From Gloeopeniophorella convolvens (taxonomy: Eukaryota; Basidiomycota; Agaricomycetes; Russulales): DNA of 64,000 nt. The DNA is taken from assembly GCA_022496205.1 (NCBI GenBank), contig WTXD01000002.1:124001-188000 (forward strand), in the 5' to 3' direction. Positions 32,973-44,805 of the stretch are shown here, piece after piece (position 1 is the first letter of the stretch; each line of letters opens with the position of its first letter). The position numbers and the translations under genes are program-made. The notes beneath the pieces were generated by a model. The model made no database searches. It was not told the origin of the DNA and saw only the letters and a list, made by a program, of their open reading frames with translations.

Positions 32973-33923
32973 CAGGCGCCACGGTTGCACGTACGGCACG
33001 TATTGGACGTCGCACAAGCCCTAGGAACGCATCTGATGATTGACGTTACGCTGTTCAATATGTGTTGTTCACATGCGATGCGCGTGTATGTATATATGTG
33101 CGTCACAGTGCTATGTACACACTGTCCTTGTCTGTATGGGTATGGGGCAAATTCCATCTGGGTGATCTGGAAGCGCAGGCGAGTGATGTGAGATGCTATT
33201 GGTCCAGGACGACTCAGGGAAGGCGGCGGTGAGGCCAATTCGGAAGGCGGAGGATGTTGTTTGGGGGTTGGCAACGAAGAAGGTCGAGAAGACTCCGTTG
33301 CGGACGCAGGAGAGGTCGGGTAGTTCGGAGGACGATCGCAGATGCGAGCCTATGCGAACTTGGCTGGGAAATGGAGAAGATGGAACATGCAACTCTGATT
33401 GGGAGATACCATTCTGGTTCTGGGGTGCGTCTATTGAACAACGGAAAGAGATGCGAGTTGCACAGGCCAGTGATCCCTGGAGCGATGGTGGAGAGGCGTT
33501 GATCACTCTAATAATATCCGGGGAACCCTGCCCGCTCATTGGCCAGTGACCGTCGCGGGGGTGATGGAATAGGATGGAATCCGTTGCCAAGCAGACCCGG
33601 CACGCAGTTTCAAGCCCCGACCGCGCGCCCCTCATATATCCCGCTTTGTTGCCCCGACTCGCTCCCCCATCTTCCTCCCTCTCTTTTTCGTTTCGTTTTC
33701 GTCTCTTCTTAGTCGAGTTGATCCTCGACTTTCTGTCCTTTCGTTCCCTTCTCGAGGTTCGTCTATATTTTCTTGACTCTCGCCCGCCTTGTCTGACCCC
33801 GCGCACAGATCACCCTCTTTGATAGAGTAACACACACTTTCGCATTCCCTGGGAGGAATTGTCTGCGCTTTCTTTGTCCAACCACACCTTCTGTCTTTCC
33901 TGAACTCTTAACTCTCACTCAAA
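32973..33923. other. Intergenic region with CT-rich promoter of the cupredoxin-like gene
   Basis: From about 33650 to 33800 the + strand is strongly pyrimidine-rich, following a TATA-like CATATAT at about 33632. This is the usual core promoter and leader layout of strongly expressed fungal genes. The long purine-rich open frame on the other strand is a shadow of this tract. Confidence 0.5.
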
Positions 33924-35326
33924 ATGGTCATGTTCGCTTCCCTCCTCGGCGTTGCTGCCATCTACGCTCGTGTCGCTTCTGCGTCCCCGATGCCAGACTA
34001 CGGCTACGGTGCTGCTGCCTCCTCCTCGGGGTGCGTCATATCTGCTCTGCTTACTTTTCCAAAAGCTGACACGATGATTGTAGCGGCTACCAGTCCGCAT
34101 CTTCCTCTGCGGCTCCCTCGTACCAGACCGGTTCGAGCTACGGCAACAACTATGGCTCTGGCAGCTATGATAGCAGCAGCCAGTATGACAGCTCGTCTTC
34201 CGCATGGGTGTCCTCATCCTCGTCCTCGGCGTACGCTCCGGCATACACCCAGAGCTCTTCCGGCTCTTATGGTTCTGGCTCCACCAACTGGAACAGTGGC
34301 GGCTATGACAGCTGTGTGCAACGTGCGTTTACTTCGTTCCTGAGCTGTCTGTTAAAGTCGCTGATCTCGTGTTATCGGCAGAATGCGTTGCCCAGTACGG
34401 CGCTCCGTCCTCCATGTCCGCGCCCCCCACGGCTACCTCTTCGTCCGGCAGCAGCGGCACTGGTGCTACCCACACCGTCTGGGTCGCCCCCACCCAGGGC
34501 GTGCTTCGCTACCTGCCATTCGCTGTCAACGCGTCTGTCGGCGACACCGTCCAGTTTATCTGGGGTGCTGACACCCACACCGTGACCAAGTCTTCGGAGC
34601 TCTCACCTTGCAACAAGACATCCGATGCCCCCTTTGCGTCCGGCATCCAAACAAAGGGCTTCTCGTGTACGTGTCATTTCTGGTGACAACCATCGGTTAC
34701 TGACTGTCCCACTTTTAGTTACTCAAGTTGTAAACGATACCAACACGACGTTCTTCTACTGCGGTGTCGCGACTCACTGCGAGCAGGGCATGTTCGGCAT
34801 GATCAACCCGCCCAACGCTTTCCAGCAACCCAGCTCTGCGTCCAACATGATACCCAGCCTTGCCGGCTCGAACCCCTCGACCCAAGCTGGCTGGTCGTAC
34901 GCCCAGAACGCCACGTCCAACAACACCGCTGCCGCTGCTTGGGGTGACAACATCGATATGAGCAAGCTCCCCGATTGGGCCCAGTCGTACGCCGCTGAGA
35001 ACATCCTGATCAGCCGCTCTTTCCTCGCCATGAACCCCGAGACCATCAACGCCGCCGGCACTGTTAACCTCGCTCCCCTCGCCAACAACGCGATAATGAT
35101 GCCGACTGACGTTGCTGCCGCTGCTCGCCAGAACAACGCCGCGTCTGCTCCCAGCTCGTCCTCTGCCCCCGCTGGCTCGTCGACGCCTTCTGCGGCGTCC
35201 TCCTCGGCTGCGCCCTCCGGCTCCTCTGGCGCCATCGGTGCCGCGAGCAATGGTGCTGGCGCGCTCGCCTCGCCGCGCGTTGCTGTTGCCCTCATTGCCG
35301 TTGTGTCCGCTTTCTTCGCCCTCTAG
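33924..35326 (+). CDS. Secreted, GPI-anchored cupredoxin-like (blue copper type) protein
   Basis: Four exons (introns 53, 59 and 52 bp) give 412 aa. A signal peptide (MVMFASLLGVAAIYARVASA) is followed by a Ser/Tyr/Gly-rich stretch of about 80 residues, then a cupredoxin domain starting THTVWVAPTQGVLRYLPF. Likely type-1 copper ligands are the His of WGADTHTV and the Cys, His and Met of FYCGVATHCEQGMFGM, spaced as in plastocyanin-like domains. N-glycosylation sequons (for example NDTNTTF) are present. After the domain comes a region with WGDNIDMSKLPDWAQ, then a Ser/Ala/Pro-rich stalk and a hydrophobic C-terminus (ALASPRVAVALIAVVSAFFAL) fitting GPI attachment. Related proteins are among those induced in mushroom fruiting bodies and wood decay. 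Its role (copper binding, redox or wall structure) cannot be read from the sequence. Confidence 0.88.
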
Positions 35327-36642
35327 ACGCATCGGGCCTTCGCTGCCAGCCTCACTACCGCTTACATACCCCGAGGCCATTGATCGCCAAGTACTTACTG
35401 TTCAGGACATTGACCGTGGTTTCGGACACTTGCGTTTGGCTATTTCTTTATTGCATTCGTGTTTCGTGATCTCTTCTTTATCGCTCCCATCTTTTTTCCC
35501 CATCCATCTACTGTAGGCTTGCCTGCGAGGAAGAATTACATCGACACATTCGTCTGTCCCACAGTGCTCCTGTTACAATAGCATCTCGGTCCGACACCAA
35601 AATGCTGTGCGTGTGCGATGATGAAAGCACTGTCCCAGTGAGATTGGATCTTTGCATCAGTTCATCTCATAAGTCGGGTGGGTTCTGTGAATTGATTGGA
35701 TCCATCACGCGACGGTCAACCAAGCTTTTTAGGTGGGTGCACGTCCCGCGCCCCCTCTGAGTTCGCAATGGATTGACAGCCGCGTTGGCGTTTCGCGTCG
35801 CAATTCATGATCGTCGGCACGACGTCGTAACGTCACGCAAGTTTAATCTTGCCGAAGTGGCGCGGAGCGGCGAAACGTATAAGAGGCTGACAGCTCGTGT
35901 TCCTGGGTGTTCCTAAGCCCACCGTGTGAGCGGACCCAATCCGCCTGCCCGTATATGCGTGCCAGGTTGCTATGCAGCAACCAACGACACGGTCAATCGG
36001 CGCCGCCATGATCGTTCTATCGACGCGAGTCGGTGGGTGACTGATGTCAGAGGTGGGTTATCTCCCTCGCCCCGTGAGTCTAGACTCTGAGAGAGTAGTC
36101 GGCCAGTCTGTGCTTCTGTTTGTTTCTGTTCAACAGGGATGGCAGACAGCTGCCAGTGCCACGGGCGTCGTCAGTGCGGCCCTGCAGTGTTCCGCTGTTT
36201 TGATGCGGCCTTGTGATGATTCCTCGATGCGAGTAGCGAGTTGGAGTCGGCCGGGTTGGGTCATTCGTTGGTGGTAGCTATGCGGGTCGTGGCGGCCTTC
36301 GATGCGTTGATGCACATGCGCACGCCGCATTGATCACCGATGTAGTGGTGTGCGTCCGACGGGCTAGGACTTCCCGGGGAGCGTGTGCCGGTTGGGGTGC
36401 GTACTAGGCGGCTATTGGGGCTTCGGTTGGCCCTGTACCGCTGTGCTGGATGGGGGTTACGGACAGCTGCATGTGCTCCATGGCCATGATGATGATTCAT
36501 CCATGATCCACCTTCGTCCCGCCATCTTTGGTCATTTGCAGGCGGGCTGGCCGCTCACAACGTTCCAGTGCCAGCGGAATTCACTGTAGTATATCACACT
36601 CACACTACTTACCCATCAAGCTAACTCGCATGCGCCTACGTC
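35327..36642. other. 1.3-kb intergenic region between convergent genes
   Basis: The 3' flanks of the cupredoxin-like and DUF6535 genes. No coding segment, RNA gene or repeat of note was found. Confidence 0.5.
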
Positions 36643-38605
36643 CTACTCGTGTACGATGACGGCGTCCCATGGACCCCAGAGGTCCACAGCATTCTGTCTC
36701 CTGACCTCCTTCCGCTTTCCGCCCCCTTTACGCTTCCCACCGCCCTTTCCCCCTCTGTCGTCGGGTCTCGGGGCCACACGGCCATAAAAGACTCTAAACA
36801 CTTTGGCGCTGTCCACGAAGAGAGAGCGCAGCTCCGGCGATGGGTCCCTCGCGCCTGCTCCTGCGCATAGCATGTCGACAACGCCCCTGACGTCGTCGCG
36901 GGAACGTGGTTTGTCGAATTTTGGGTCCTGCATTATGGATATCGACGCGGAAAGAAGGCGTGCGGCGATGGCGAGCTGGATGTGGCCTGGGTGGTCGAGG
37001 AACTTGGAGCGCAGCACGTCCTTGGGTATGCCCAGCTGGTGCCAGAGCAGCTCATCTCGTACTTCGTCGCTGCAGGACCACTGGCCCCTGGTCCGCATGG
37101 CAGCTATTAGCGCCTGGATGCAGTGGGCATGCAGTGCTCTCCCACTGTCCGAGCTGTCGTGGGTCATAATCTGTGCTATCCTCCACGACTCCTCGGATAG
37201 CAAAGCCCATACGTCACTGTTTTGGTGCACATTGTCCCATTGCGTCCGGAGAGCCTTGAGGTGCTGCCGTACCAGCTGTGGGAAGCACCATATTGCTCTG
37301 AGGCATGCTACAACGCGTTGTCTGCGGGCGTCATCAGGCAGAGACCCGTTCACACATGTGCTCAGCAGCCGTTCTGTCACCTCGGCAACAGATGGTGCCA
37401 GGGCCCGAGTGAGCTCTTCGAAGTGCCCCGGCGAGGTTGTCGAGATCATGTGGCCTGGTAGACCGGCGAGAAATATCTCGAATTCGCTGTCTTCTACCAG
37501 CGTGGACAAGGTCCATTGGAGAGCGGGGATGTCGATCGGGTTCAGGGCTTCCAGGGCCGTGGTCTCGAGGGCGGTGCGCATTCCCTGACGGATCTCGGCA
37601 TAACGGTCTTGTAGGGCCTTCCGTCCCTCTTTCCCCCATCTACTGAGCCATGTGCCAACGAGTGCCAGGACTTCATACAGAAACCAGATGATGGGCGAGA
37701 GAGGGGTCTGATAGGGCGTACTATGAGAGACGAGGGGTATTATGGTGAACAGAGCGTATGCAGTTACGAAAACCGATACAAGGGCCAACACGCTAAATGC
37801 GACAGTGTGATTGACGTTGAAGAGGGAATCCACGAGCCCTGCATAGAAGAACATGACGGAGGCATGGAGAAGGACAACGAGCACCTCCAGTGCGATATCC
37901 AAGTGGGACTTGTCCACCCCGTCGACGAAGAATGCGCGGATGCGTGCACGCTTCGCGGGTGCATATGGCCGGCGATTTGGGGCTTGGGTAAATCTCCGCA
38001 GCCACTGCTGCATGAGCGTAGCCATCAACGCACAGGCCAGGCTCAGGGAAAGGCTGATGAACCATAGAATGTTGACCCGTACAGCAGAGGCCGATGGTTT
38101 GAAATCTGATTGGCCGGGGATGGACGACGAGACAGGGAAAGAGGTTCCGTTGGAGAGGGCTGCCAGCTGCTGCGAAATCTGCAAAAGCAGAAGTACGGAA
38201 GTGTCTCCGGAGTCGGGCTGTAGATCCTGAAAGCTGATAGCAATGAAGGTGGCGACTGTCGCTGAGAATAGACCGGTCTTTTCAGGTGGTCACATTAGCG
38301 CGCATCGTAAAGATTTTCATAGTACGTACAAACACTAGTATGTCCCCCGTATCTCCCATCCAGTTCTCAGATTGCTCTCTGTCAAACTTGTCGGCTTGAG
38401 AAAGGTAAAGTCCCCAGATTTTGGAAGAAGGGTCATTGTAGCCAAAGCGCCTGCCCACTGCCGGCTCAGAGGTTATTTGAGACGAGGGTTTTTCCTTTAA
38501 TGAGGGGTCAGGAACTGAACCGTTCCGCGAGGCCTCTGGTGAAGGATAAGTGATAGGTCCATCTGTAATGGTGTTATGCAAAGCTGATGGGTGGGTTAAG
38601 GTCAT
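36643..38605 (-). CDS. DUF6535-domain membrane protein of basidiomycetes
   Basis: Two exons joined across a 52-bp intron (38278-38329) give 636 aa. The N-terminal 70 residues are polar. The DUF6535 domain follows: WGLYLSQADKFDREQSENW, DTGDILVFTGLFSATVATFI, LWFISLSLSLACALMATLMQ, then QQWLRRFTQ and two further helices (ALEVLVVLLHASVMFFYAGL and FSVLALVSVFVTAYALFTII). This is the usual four-helix arrangement. The C-terminal 350 residues form a helical, soluble region with PALQWTLSTLVEDSEFEIFL typical of the family, and end in a Lys/Gly/Arg-rich stretch (GGKGGGKRKGGGKRK). The family is large and specific to Agaricomycetes, often in variable or subtelomeric clusters, and no biochemical role is known. 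Here it appears intact and single. Confidence 0.88.
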
Positions 38606-39517
38606 GAGATAATAGTCAACGGTGGACAGGTCACATCACGCACGATTCGAAAACAATGGCAGACCCGAGTCCATGTTGGATCTGACAGCTTTGTTCGTCG
38701 TAGAAAGGAACAAGTTGGGGCGAGAAGTTGGCGAAGGATGTGCTCAAATGCGTCTTATACGTGTCAGCGGATGCAACGATTGGCTGCCTAATAGTACACC
38801 CAGAGAGATACTACGCGCGCCCCCAATAGTCCGATGTAGAATTATCGAAAGGAAGCATGTACTTCTTCTCCGTTCTGCAGCCGACTGGCCAGCCGTATAG
38901 ATAGGTGCTACGGAATTTGAACGGAATTTACTAAGCATATATAGACCGCAGTACATCAAGGGGTGTCTCGTACGCTTGTATGCCTCCCTTTACTCTGGGT
39001 CCGGATTGCAGAACTGAACAGTGTTGAGTGTGTGACCTCAAGATGCCTCCTATGCACGCGTAAGAAGGTCGCTGCTACCTCAATCTTGGCATGGAAGGGT
39101 GGGCCAACAATTGCATGATGTCCATATGACCCGGAAACCTACCTCCAAAGGACTGGAAGATCAAAAAAGGTGACACGATGCCACGCAGAAGCACGCAGTT
39201 GTATGAATGAATTTGAGCACATATGAACAACCTGATTATAAGCGCCACTGCGTACTGGAGTGTCCTATGGCGCGGCGGATCGCGTGCGCAAAGCGAGGAG
39301 CGACCGTGGGCCACAGTCACCAAAGGATGTCTAGAACCGCATGGCAGGTGCAATACTCGTGACGATTCTGGAGCGCCTACCTCCGTTCCGCCACCGGTGC
39401 TTCAAAGGGCGCAAGAGGTTCACCATCATGTTGCTCGCCTTTGGCCATGTCGCAGATCCTGGCGGATGCCTAGTCCGCCATTTGGCGCCGACACGCCACC
39501 ATCGACACCCCCAGCCG
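38606..39517. other. Upstream region of the DUF6535 gene
   Basis: 0.9 kb between two minus-strand genes. A TATA-like ATATATAGA occurs near 38938. No gene seen. Confidence 0.45.
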
Positions 39518-40877
39518 CTACGAAAAGATGTCATCAATCTCATCGCGCCGCGCCTTCTTCCCCTTGACGCGCTTGGTTGGCATCGGCTGCCCTTCTGTCG
39601 CACCAGTAGGTAGCGCGCTGCGTTTTTTCTTCACGACCACAACTGGGAGAGCAATGTTTAAGGACTGTGGGAGCGCGGAGGGGGCACAGGGGTGGGGTTG
39701 GAGAGATGGGGGTGTAGGTTCAAGTGACTTCGGGACTATAGGTACGGGGACTGGATCTAACGTGGGCTGGAGGGACTGGTGCAGTGGTGCAGGCGCAGGA
39801 GATGAGGGCTTTGTGCTGGGTGCAATGGTGCGCGTGATCGCCTCGCCAAGGTCAACGGATACGTCCATATCACCGTCCTGCGCGATAGGAAGAAATTTTG
39901 AATTTGATGGAAGAACAGGCAAGTTCGTCGTTTCCGCTTCTACTGGTGGGGGCGGCAGCGCCGCTGCACCGCTTGCGGACGACTCTGTGGGCTAGGTGGA
40001 ATAAAATCAGCTTACACGTGCGCATATACATGGGTGCGCACATACATATAGCGTATTCGCGAGCTTTAGACTGTCGGAATGCAGTGCATACAATGCACGG
40101 CGCAGTGCAGAGGAGAGGTGGGCTAGGCGCGCGACGAGCGCTGCCAGCGTGAGCATAAGGTGCAAGAAGGCACCGTTTTGCATCGCGAGAGTGAGTATTC
40201 TATGTGCGATTTGCATTCAGGCATTCGTAGACAATAGAAGATCATAGGAAGTACGAACCCGTAGACTGCGAGAGCGCGCGTACTTGTCTGCATGCGAGTA
40301 GGTGGTAAGAAGACCGCAGCCGGGTGAGGAGCGTAGATGCGTACCTCGTCGAGGAGGGTTACGCAAGTGTGCAAATGCGCAAGAAATGCTCGGAGGAAAC
40401 GCGCTTGCGGGTAGTGAGTCCATGCACCTTTCGACGGCTTTGAGCTTCAGCAGGGTGAGTAGACTGGTCGACGAAATTCGATGGCACCCACCTTGTGTCC
40501 ACCGGGCTCCCGTAGAATGCTGCGCGTAGAGCATTGACATGCGCAAGAACGCCCAAGGATTTGAGGCGAAGAGCGTAGCGACGCGCCTCGACGACGCGCT
40601 TCCAGAAGAGCGCAGCGCGGTGCTGGTTGTTGTTGATGTAATAGATACGCTCGAGCACGGCGAGCTCGGTCGTGTGCTGGCTGTACAGCGCGCTAAGCGT
40701 GCGTGTGTGTTGCTTCAGAGATTTTAAGAAGGCGTCGACTGCAGAATGCTTGGACGTGTCGAGTTCTGCGCGCACGAGCGGAGAGTGCACAGGCGCCATC
40801 GCCGTTGGGGTGCAAGAGGGCGAATTCGGATGTGCGGACTCCGGAGGCGTGTCATCGGCCCGCTCGCCGCGGGCCAC
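39518..40877 (-). CDS. RNase MRP subunit RMP1-like protein
   Basis: Five exons (introns 47, 57, 59 and 54 bp) give 380 aa, or 354 aa if translation starts at MAPVHSPLVRAELD (40799). The core is helical: SAVDAFLKSLKQHTRTLSAL, then LAVLERIYYINNNQHRAALF followed by WKRVVEARRYA, which matches the Rmp1 pattern of an HRNKNQHR-like helix in the RNA-binding domain. In yeast Rmp1 is the protein specific to RNase MRP, which cuts pre-rRNA at site A3. A second helical block (GILTLAMQNGAFLHLMLTLA) is hydrophobic. The C-terminus is Pro-rich, then basic (KKKRSALP, KRVKGKKARRDEIDDIFS), the kind of tail found in nucleolar proteins. Assignment is by pattern and moderately sure. It is divergent from AP-1 beta with 85-163 bp between starts. 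Confidence 0.6.
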
Positions 40878-40962
40878 GCTCTCGACCCGCTTCCGTCATT
40901 CCTCCATCACACTGCAGGCCCAGCGACGCCTCGGCCTGCCACCGACATAATCTCCAGCGATA

Positions 40963-43598
40963 ATGAGCGGACAGGGCCAAGATGCCAAGTTCTTCCAGCG
41001 CGGAAAGATCCAGGCGCGTCCTGTGCCCCACATGCCACGCTACACATTCGGACTCACAGCGCGCACAGGAGTTCCGCCAAGAGCTGCAGGCTGCGGAGAC
41101 GAAGGACAAGAAGTTCACGAAGCGGAAGACCGTGCTGAAGAAGATTGTGGCGAATATTACTATGGGGAACGACAGTCTGTGCAATCCTCTCCGCGTATGG
41201 ATGGTATGCTTATAGGGGGTCATTGCTTCAGTGTCACCTCTATTCGTTGATGTTGTGCAATGTCTAGGGACGCCATTACTGGAGATCAAGAAGAGTGCGT
41301 TTTCAATCTTGTCTCTGCACATTGGACGCTGAATCCAGCTTACCCGTGAAGTGGTCTACCTCTTCCTCATCTACTATGGACGCGCCAAGGCAGACTCAAT
41401 ACACATGGTCATCCCGAGCTTCCTGCAGGTAACGATATTGTTTCCTTGTGCTCATCCGATGCTCAGGGCAGCACCTAGGATTGCAACGACCGCAACCCAC
41501 TCATCCGCGCACTCGCGATCCGCACAATGTCCTATATAGCTATCCCCGTCGTCATCGAGAACCTAACCGACCAGCTCCGCCATCACCTCAAAGACCGCGA
41601 CCCATACGTGCGTAAGACAGCCGCCATCTGCGTCGCGAAGCTGTACGCGGCGGACCCGCGCAAGGCGGAGAAAGGTGGCTTCGTTGAGCTCCTGCGCGAT
41701 CTCATGGTCGACAGCAACGCGACGGTCGTCGCCAACGCCGTCGCAGCGCTCTCCGAGATTGCCGACCGCCCGGACGGCGTCGTGTTCAAGTTGAACCTTC
41801 CCGTGGCGAACAAGCTCGTCGCAGCACTTGGCGAGAGCTCCGAGTAGGTCACCTATACGTAACTCTGCGCGTTCCCATGCTGAGTGGGACACAGATGGGG
41901 CCAGATATACATCCTCGACGCATTGATGCGCTACGTACCAGAGACGCATGCTGACGCAGAACTACTTGCCGAACGTGTCGCCGTGCAATTACAGCATGCG
42001 AACTCAGCCGTCGTGCTTACTACGATCAAGCTCTTGCTTTACTTGATGAATTACATCGAGAACAGGAAGCTGATTGACTATATTTGCAAGAAGATGGGAC
42101 CGCCATTAGGTACGTCCCTTAGTCTCCTACATTATTCTTCGTTGATCTTCGTGTAAATACCAGTGACGTTGCTATCTTCGGGGCCGGAAGTGCAATATGT
42201 TGCGTTGCGGAACATCCTGCTTATCATCCAGCGACGGCCAGCTGTTCTCAAGAACGATGTTAAAGTGTTCTTCTGCAAATACAATGATCCCATCTATGTC
42301 AAGCTCGCCAAACTAGAGATCATGTATCGGCTTGCAAATGAGGACAACGTAAAGGAAGTGCTCGCAGAGTTGGAAGAGTTGGTGTTGCTAATACCCATGC
42401 TAGTCTGATGGCTGACCTAAGAACTCGCCCAGATACGCGTCGGAGGTAGACATTGACTTTGTTCGCAAGGCGGTACGCTCTATTGGACGTATCACGATCA
42501 AGGTCGAGGCAGCCGCAGACGCATGCATTCGGTCCCTCTTGAGTCTCATCGACACAAAGGTGTCGTACGTCTTGCAGGAAGCGATCATCGTCATCAAGGA
42601 CATCTTCCGGAGATACCCTGGCAAGTACGAGGGTATCATCCCGAAGCTCTGCGAGAACCTCGATGTCCTCGACGAGCCCGAGGCAAAGGCAGCCATGATC
42701 TGGATCATTGGCCAGTTCGCAAATATCATCGAAAACGCGGACGAGCTGATGGACGACCTCACGTACAACTTCCTCGAGGAGTCGACCGAGGTGCAGTTCG
42801 CGCTCGTCACGGCTTCCGTCAAGCTGTTCATCTACAAGAGCTCGTCGGACTCAGTCAAGGCGCTCGTGCACAAGGTGCTCAAATGGACGACGGAGGATAT
42901 CGACAACCCAGATCTGCGCGATAGAGGATTCATGTACTGGCGCCTACTCGCGATCAACCCTGCTGTCGCGGGTGAGATCGTGCTCGCGGAGAAACCCGCA
43001 ATCACAATGGACGCGGATCGCATGGACCGTGGCGCGCTCGACCAGCTGCTCCTGCATACAGGCACACTAGGTAGCATATATCACAAGAATCCGGAGGTAT
43101 GTTGTCTACAGTGCCCTCATGAAACAGCAGTCGACTAAATGCGGTCTTCCTTGTGAACAGACATTCATCCGTACCGCCGCAGGCAAGGCGCTCGCCGACT
43201 CCCCCGCGCTCAACCCGCTCTCAAGACAAGTCCTTGTCCCAGTACAACGCCCGGAGCGACCACCAACAGGCCCGGTCGTCGTCGTGGGGCCGGGCCCTAT
43301 CGAACCGGGCACTGAGCCCGCGCCATCTCCACATCCATTGAATACGTCTAAACCCGCGCCGCCGCTCCCACCCGACTCAGCGGGCACAGGCGGGCTCCTA
43401 GACGGGGACGGTGCGAGCGGCGGCGAGGAGGAAGACGAGGACGAGGACGCGGGCTTCGCGAAGGGCGGGACTGGCGCCGGGCGCCGGACCTCCGTCGGGG
43501 ATCCGTATGCGAGCCTCGATAATGCGTTTGGTGGGTACGCGGCAGGGCAGCCGCAGCCAGGCGCGGCAGGGCATGATGACATGGACTTGCTGTTTTGA
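40963..43598 (+). CDS. APL2: AP-1 complex subunit beta (clathrin adaptor large subunit)
   Basis: Nine exons give 730 aa. The beta-adaptin trunk of the AP-1 complex packages cargo at the trans-Golgi network and endosomes. Seen: [183 protein letters not shown] block, and HNPE-like KNPETFIR. The C-terminal 150 residues are a Pro/Gly/acidic hinge ending HDDMDLLF; the clathrin-binding LL-hydrophobic element is plausible. There is no appendage (ear) domain, which agrees with the short yeast Apl2. Beta subunits of AP-1 and AP-2 are close, so AP-2 is the alternative. The first intron is probably GC-AG (41014-41068). Confidence 0.92.
41014..41068 (+). other. Probable GC-AG intron in the AP-1 beta gene
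   Basis: The exon ends ATCCAG and the intron starts GCGCGT; the acceptor is GCGCACAG. Removal of 55 bp gives [15 protein letters not shown], matching the family RGKVQELR..LQ block exactly. With the other seven introns, the coding length is 731 codons. The only GT alternative would be a 37-bp intron with donor GTGCCC, giving extra residues. Confidence 0.7.
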
Positions 43599-43740
43599 TT
43601 GGCTGGTTGTGCGCGTGAGAGGCAAGGCGAGGGCGGGGTGCATGGGTAGAGGGCAGATGACAGGAGCTCCGTGTACAGCAGTTGTTGGCGCAGTGCTACA
43701 TATCATGCATATCGACTATCTTACAACGTATATACCAGTG

Positions 43741-44805
43741 TCATGACGGGCCTAAGAGGTTTTTGAGCGGGCTGGTGATCCGATGTAGCGCCGTTCGTGG
43801 TCGAAGTGAGTTATAGTGCTGGCGGTCGGTCAGTGTCTGTAGAACAAAGGTGAAATCGAGAGCAGCGCACCTCGCCGAGCCCATACATCCGCCGGTGATA
43901 GCTTATCCGCACCGCGCGTTGCTCCTTGAGGTTGTCTATCTGTGGCGCGCCGTTGGGGTCATGCACGACGACGGGCGGCGTTCCGCCCTGCACAACGTGG
44001 ATCGGCACTTGGAACGCGCGGCTGAGCGCAAGGATCTCGGGCTCGCCGCCCCACACGCCCGTGTCGCGGATGGTCTCGCAGTAGCGCGTGTACTCACGCG
44101 GACCGATCAAGCCAGAGTCACCGGCACCTGCGCCGTCTTCGCCCTCGGCGCTTGGAAGGAATGGTATGAAGGAGTCTGGGTGCGCGAGCATGTATTCTGC
44201 CGCTGCGTGGCGCGTCCTACTGTAGTGCGCCTCTTGTGGCGGCACGAGGTTTAATAGCGCGAGCTGGTCTGCGACGGCAGAGAATAGACAGTGCCCGTCG
44301 GGGTTGATCTGGTGGGCACGCAGAGCCGTGGATGAGCCAGTGCGCGAGAGTAAAGTGAACTACCGATATGAGACGAACCTCGTACATCTCGAGCGACAGC
44401 TCGTCACACATCTTGTTGATCGCGCGTTCCTCCTCCTTTGCTTCGCGCTCTAGCTTCGCATCTGCATCTGCGTCGATAGGTGCCTGCTGCTCAGCGATTG
44501 CCGCAGCTTTTCTCGCCTTGGGATGAGCGTGTCAATAATCACGAGGGTGTGCAGTCTGCCAGACGTACCTGCCGCGCCTTGAACCTGTTCTTACTGCCAC
44601 TGCTACTCTTCGAGTCGGGGCTGGCCGCCTGTGCAACCTGTATCTCCCCGAGCACGGTGGCGGACTCCAGCTGCACGGTCTTGTTGCGCGAATCGAGCTC
44701 AGCGAGGAGATCGTCCATGAGCCCGTCGTCGACCGAATCGCCCACCGGTGGAGGCGGCGGCGACGGGGAGAAAATCTTCTTAACTTTGTTCCTCTTGGAG
44801 CCCAT
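43741..44805 (-). CDS. OTU-domain cysteine deubiquitinase (OTUD6-like)
   Basis: Four exons (introns 52, 70 and 52 bp) give 296 aa. The N-terminus MGSKRNKVKKIFSP is basic, followed by a coiled-coil region with AIAEQQAPIDADADAKLERE and ERAINKMCDELSLEMYE, as in the OTUD6/YOD-like family. The catalytic motif is INPDGHCLFSAVADQL with nucleophilic Cys preceded by Asp. YSRTRHAAAEYMLAHPDSF and EYTRYCETIRDTGVWGGEPE are the family helices. The catalytic His lies in YGLGEHYNSLRP, which is only seen when the last intron is removed; without it the protein would end just before the His. It should remove ubiquitin from substrates in the cytosol. Orthologues in yeast (Otu2) associate with ribosomes. The start at 44805 is favoured over an upstream Met at 44838. 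Confidence 0.9.

Noticed and set aside
32010..33017. 335-codon minus-strand frame opposite the Mso1-like gene
   Set aside because: Arg/Ala-rich shadow crossing the sense introns; no conserved segment.
33111..33806. 231-codon minus-strand frame rich in Arg, Lys and Glu
   Set aside because: Its N-terminal part is only the complement of the pyrimidine-rich promoter of the cupredoxin-like gene.
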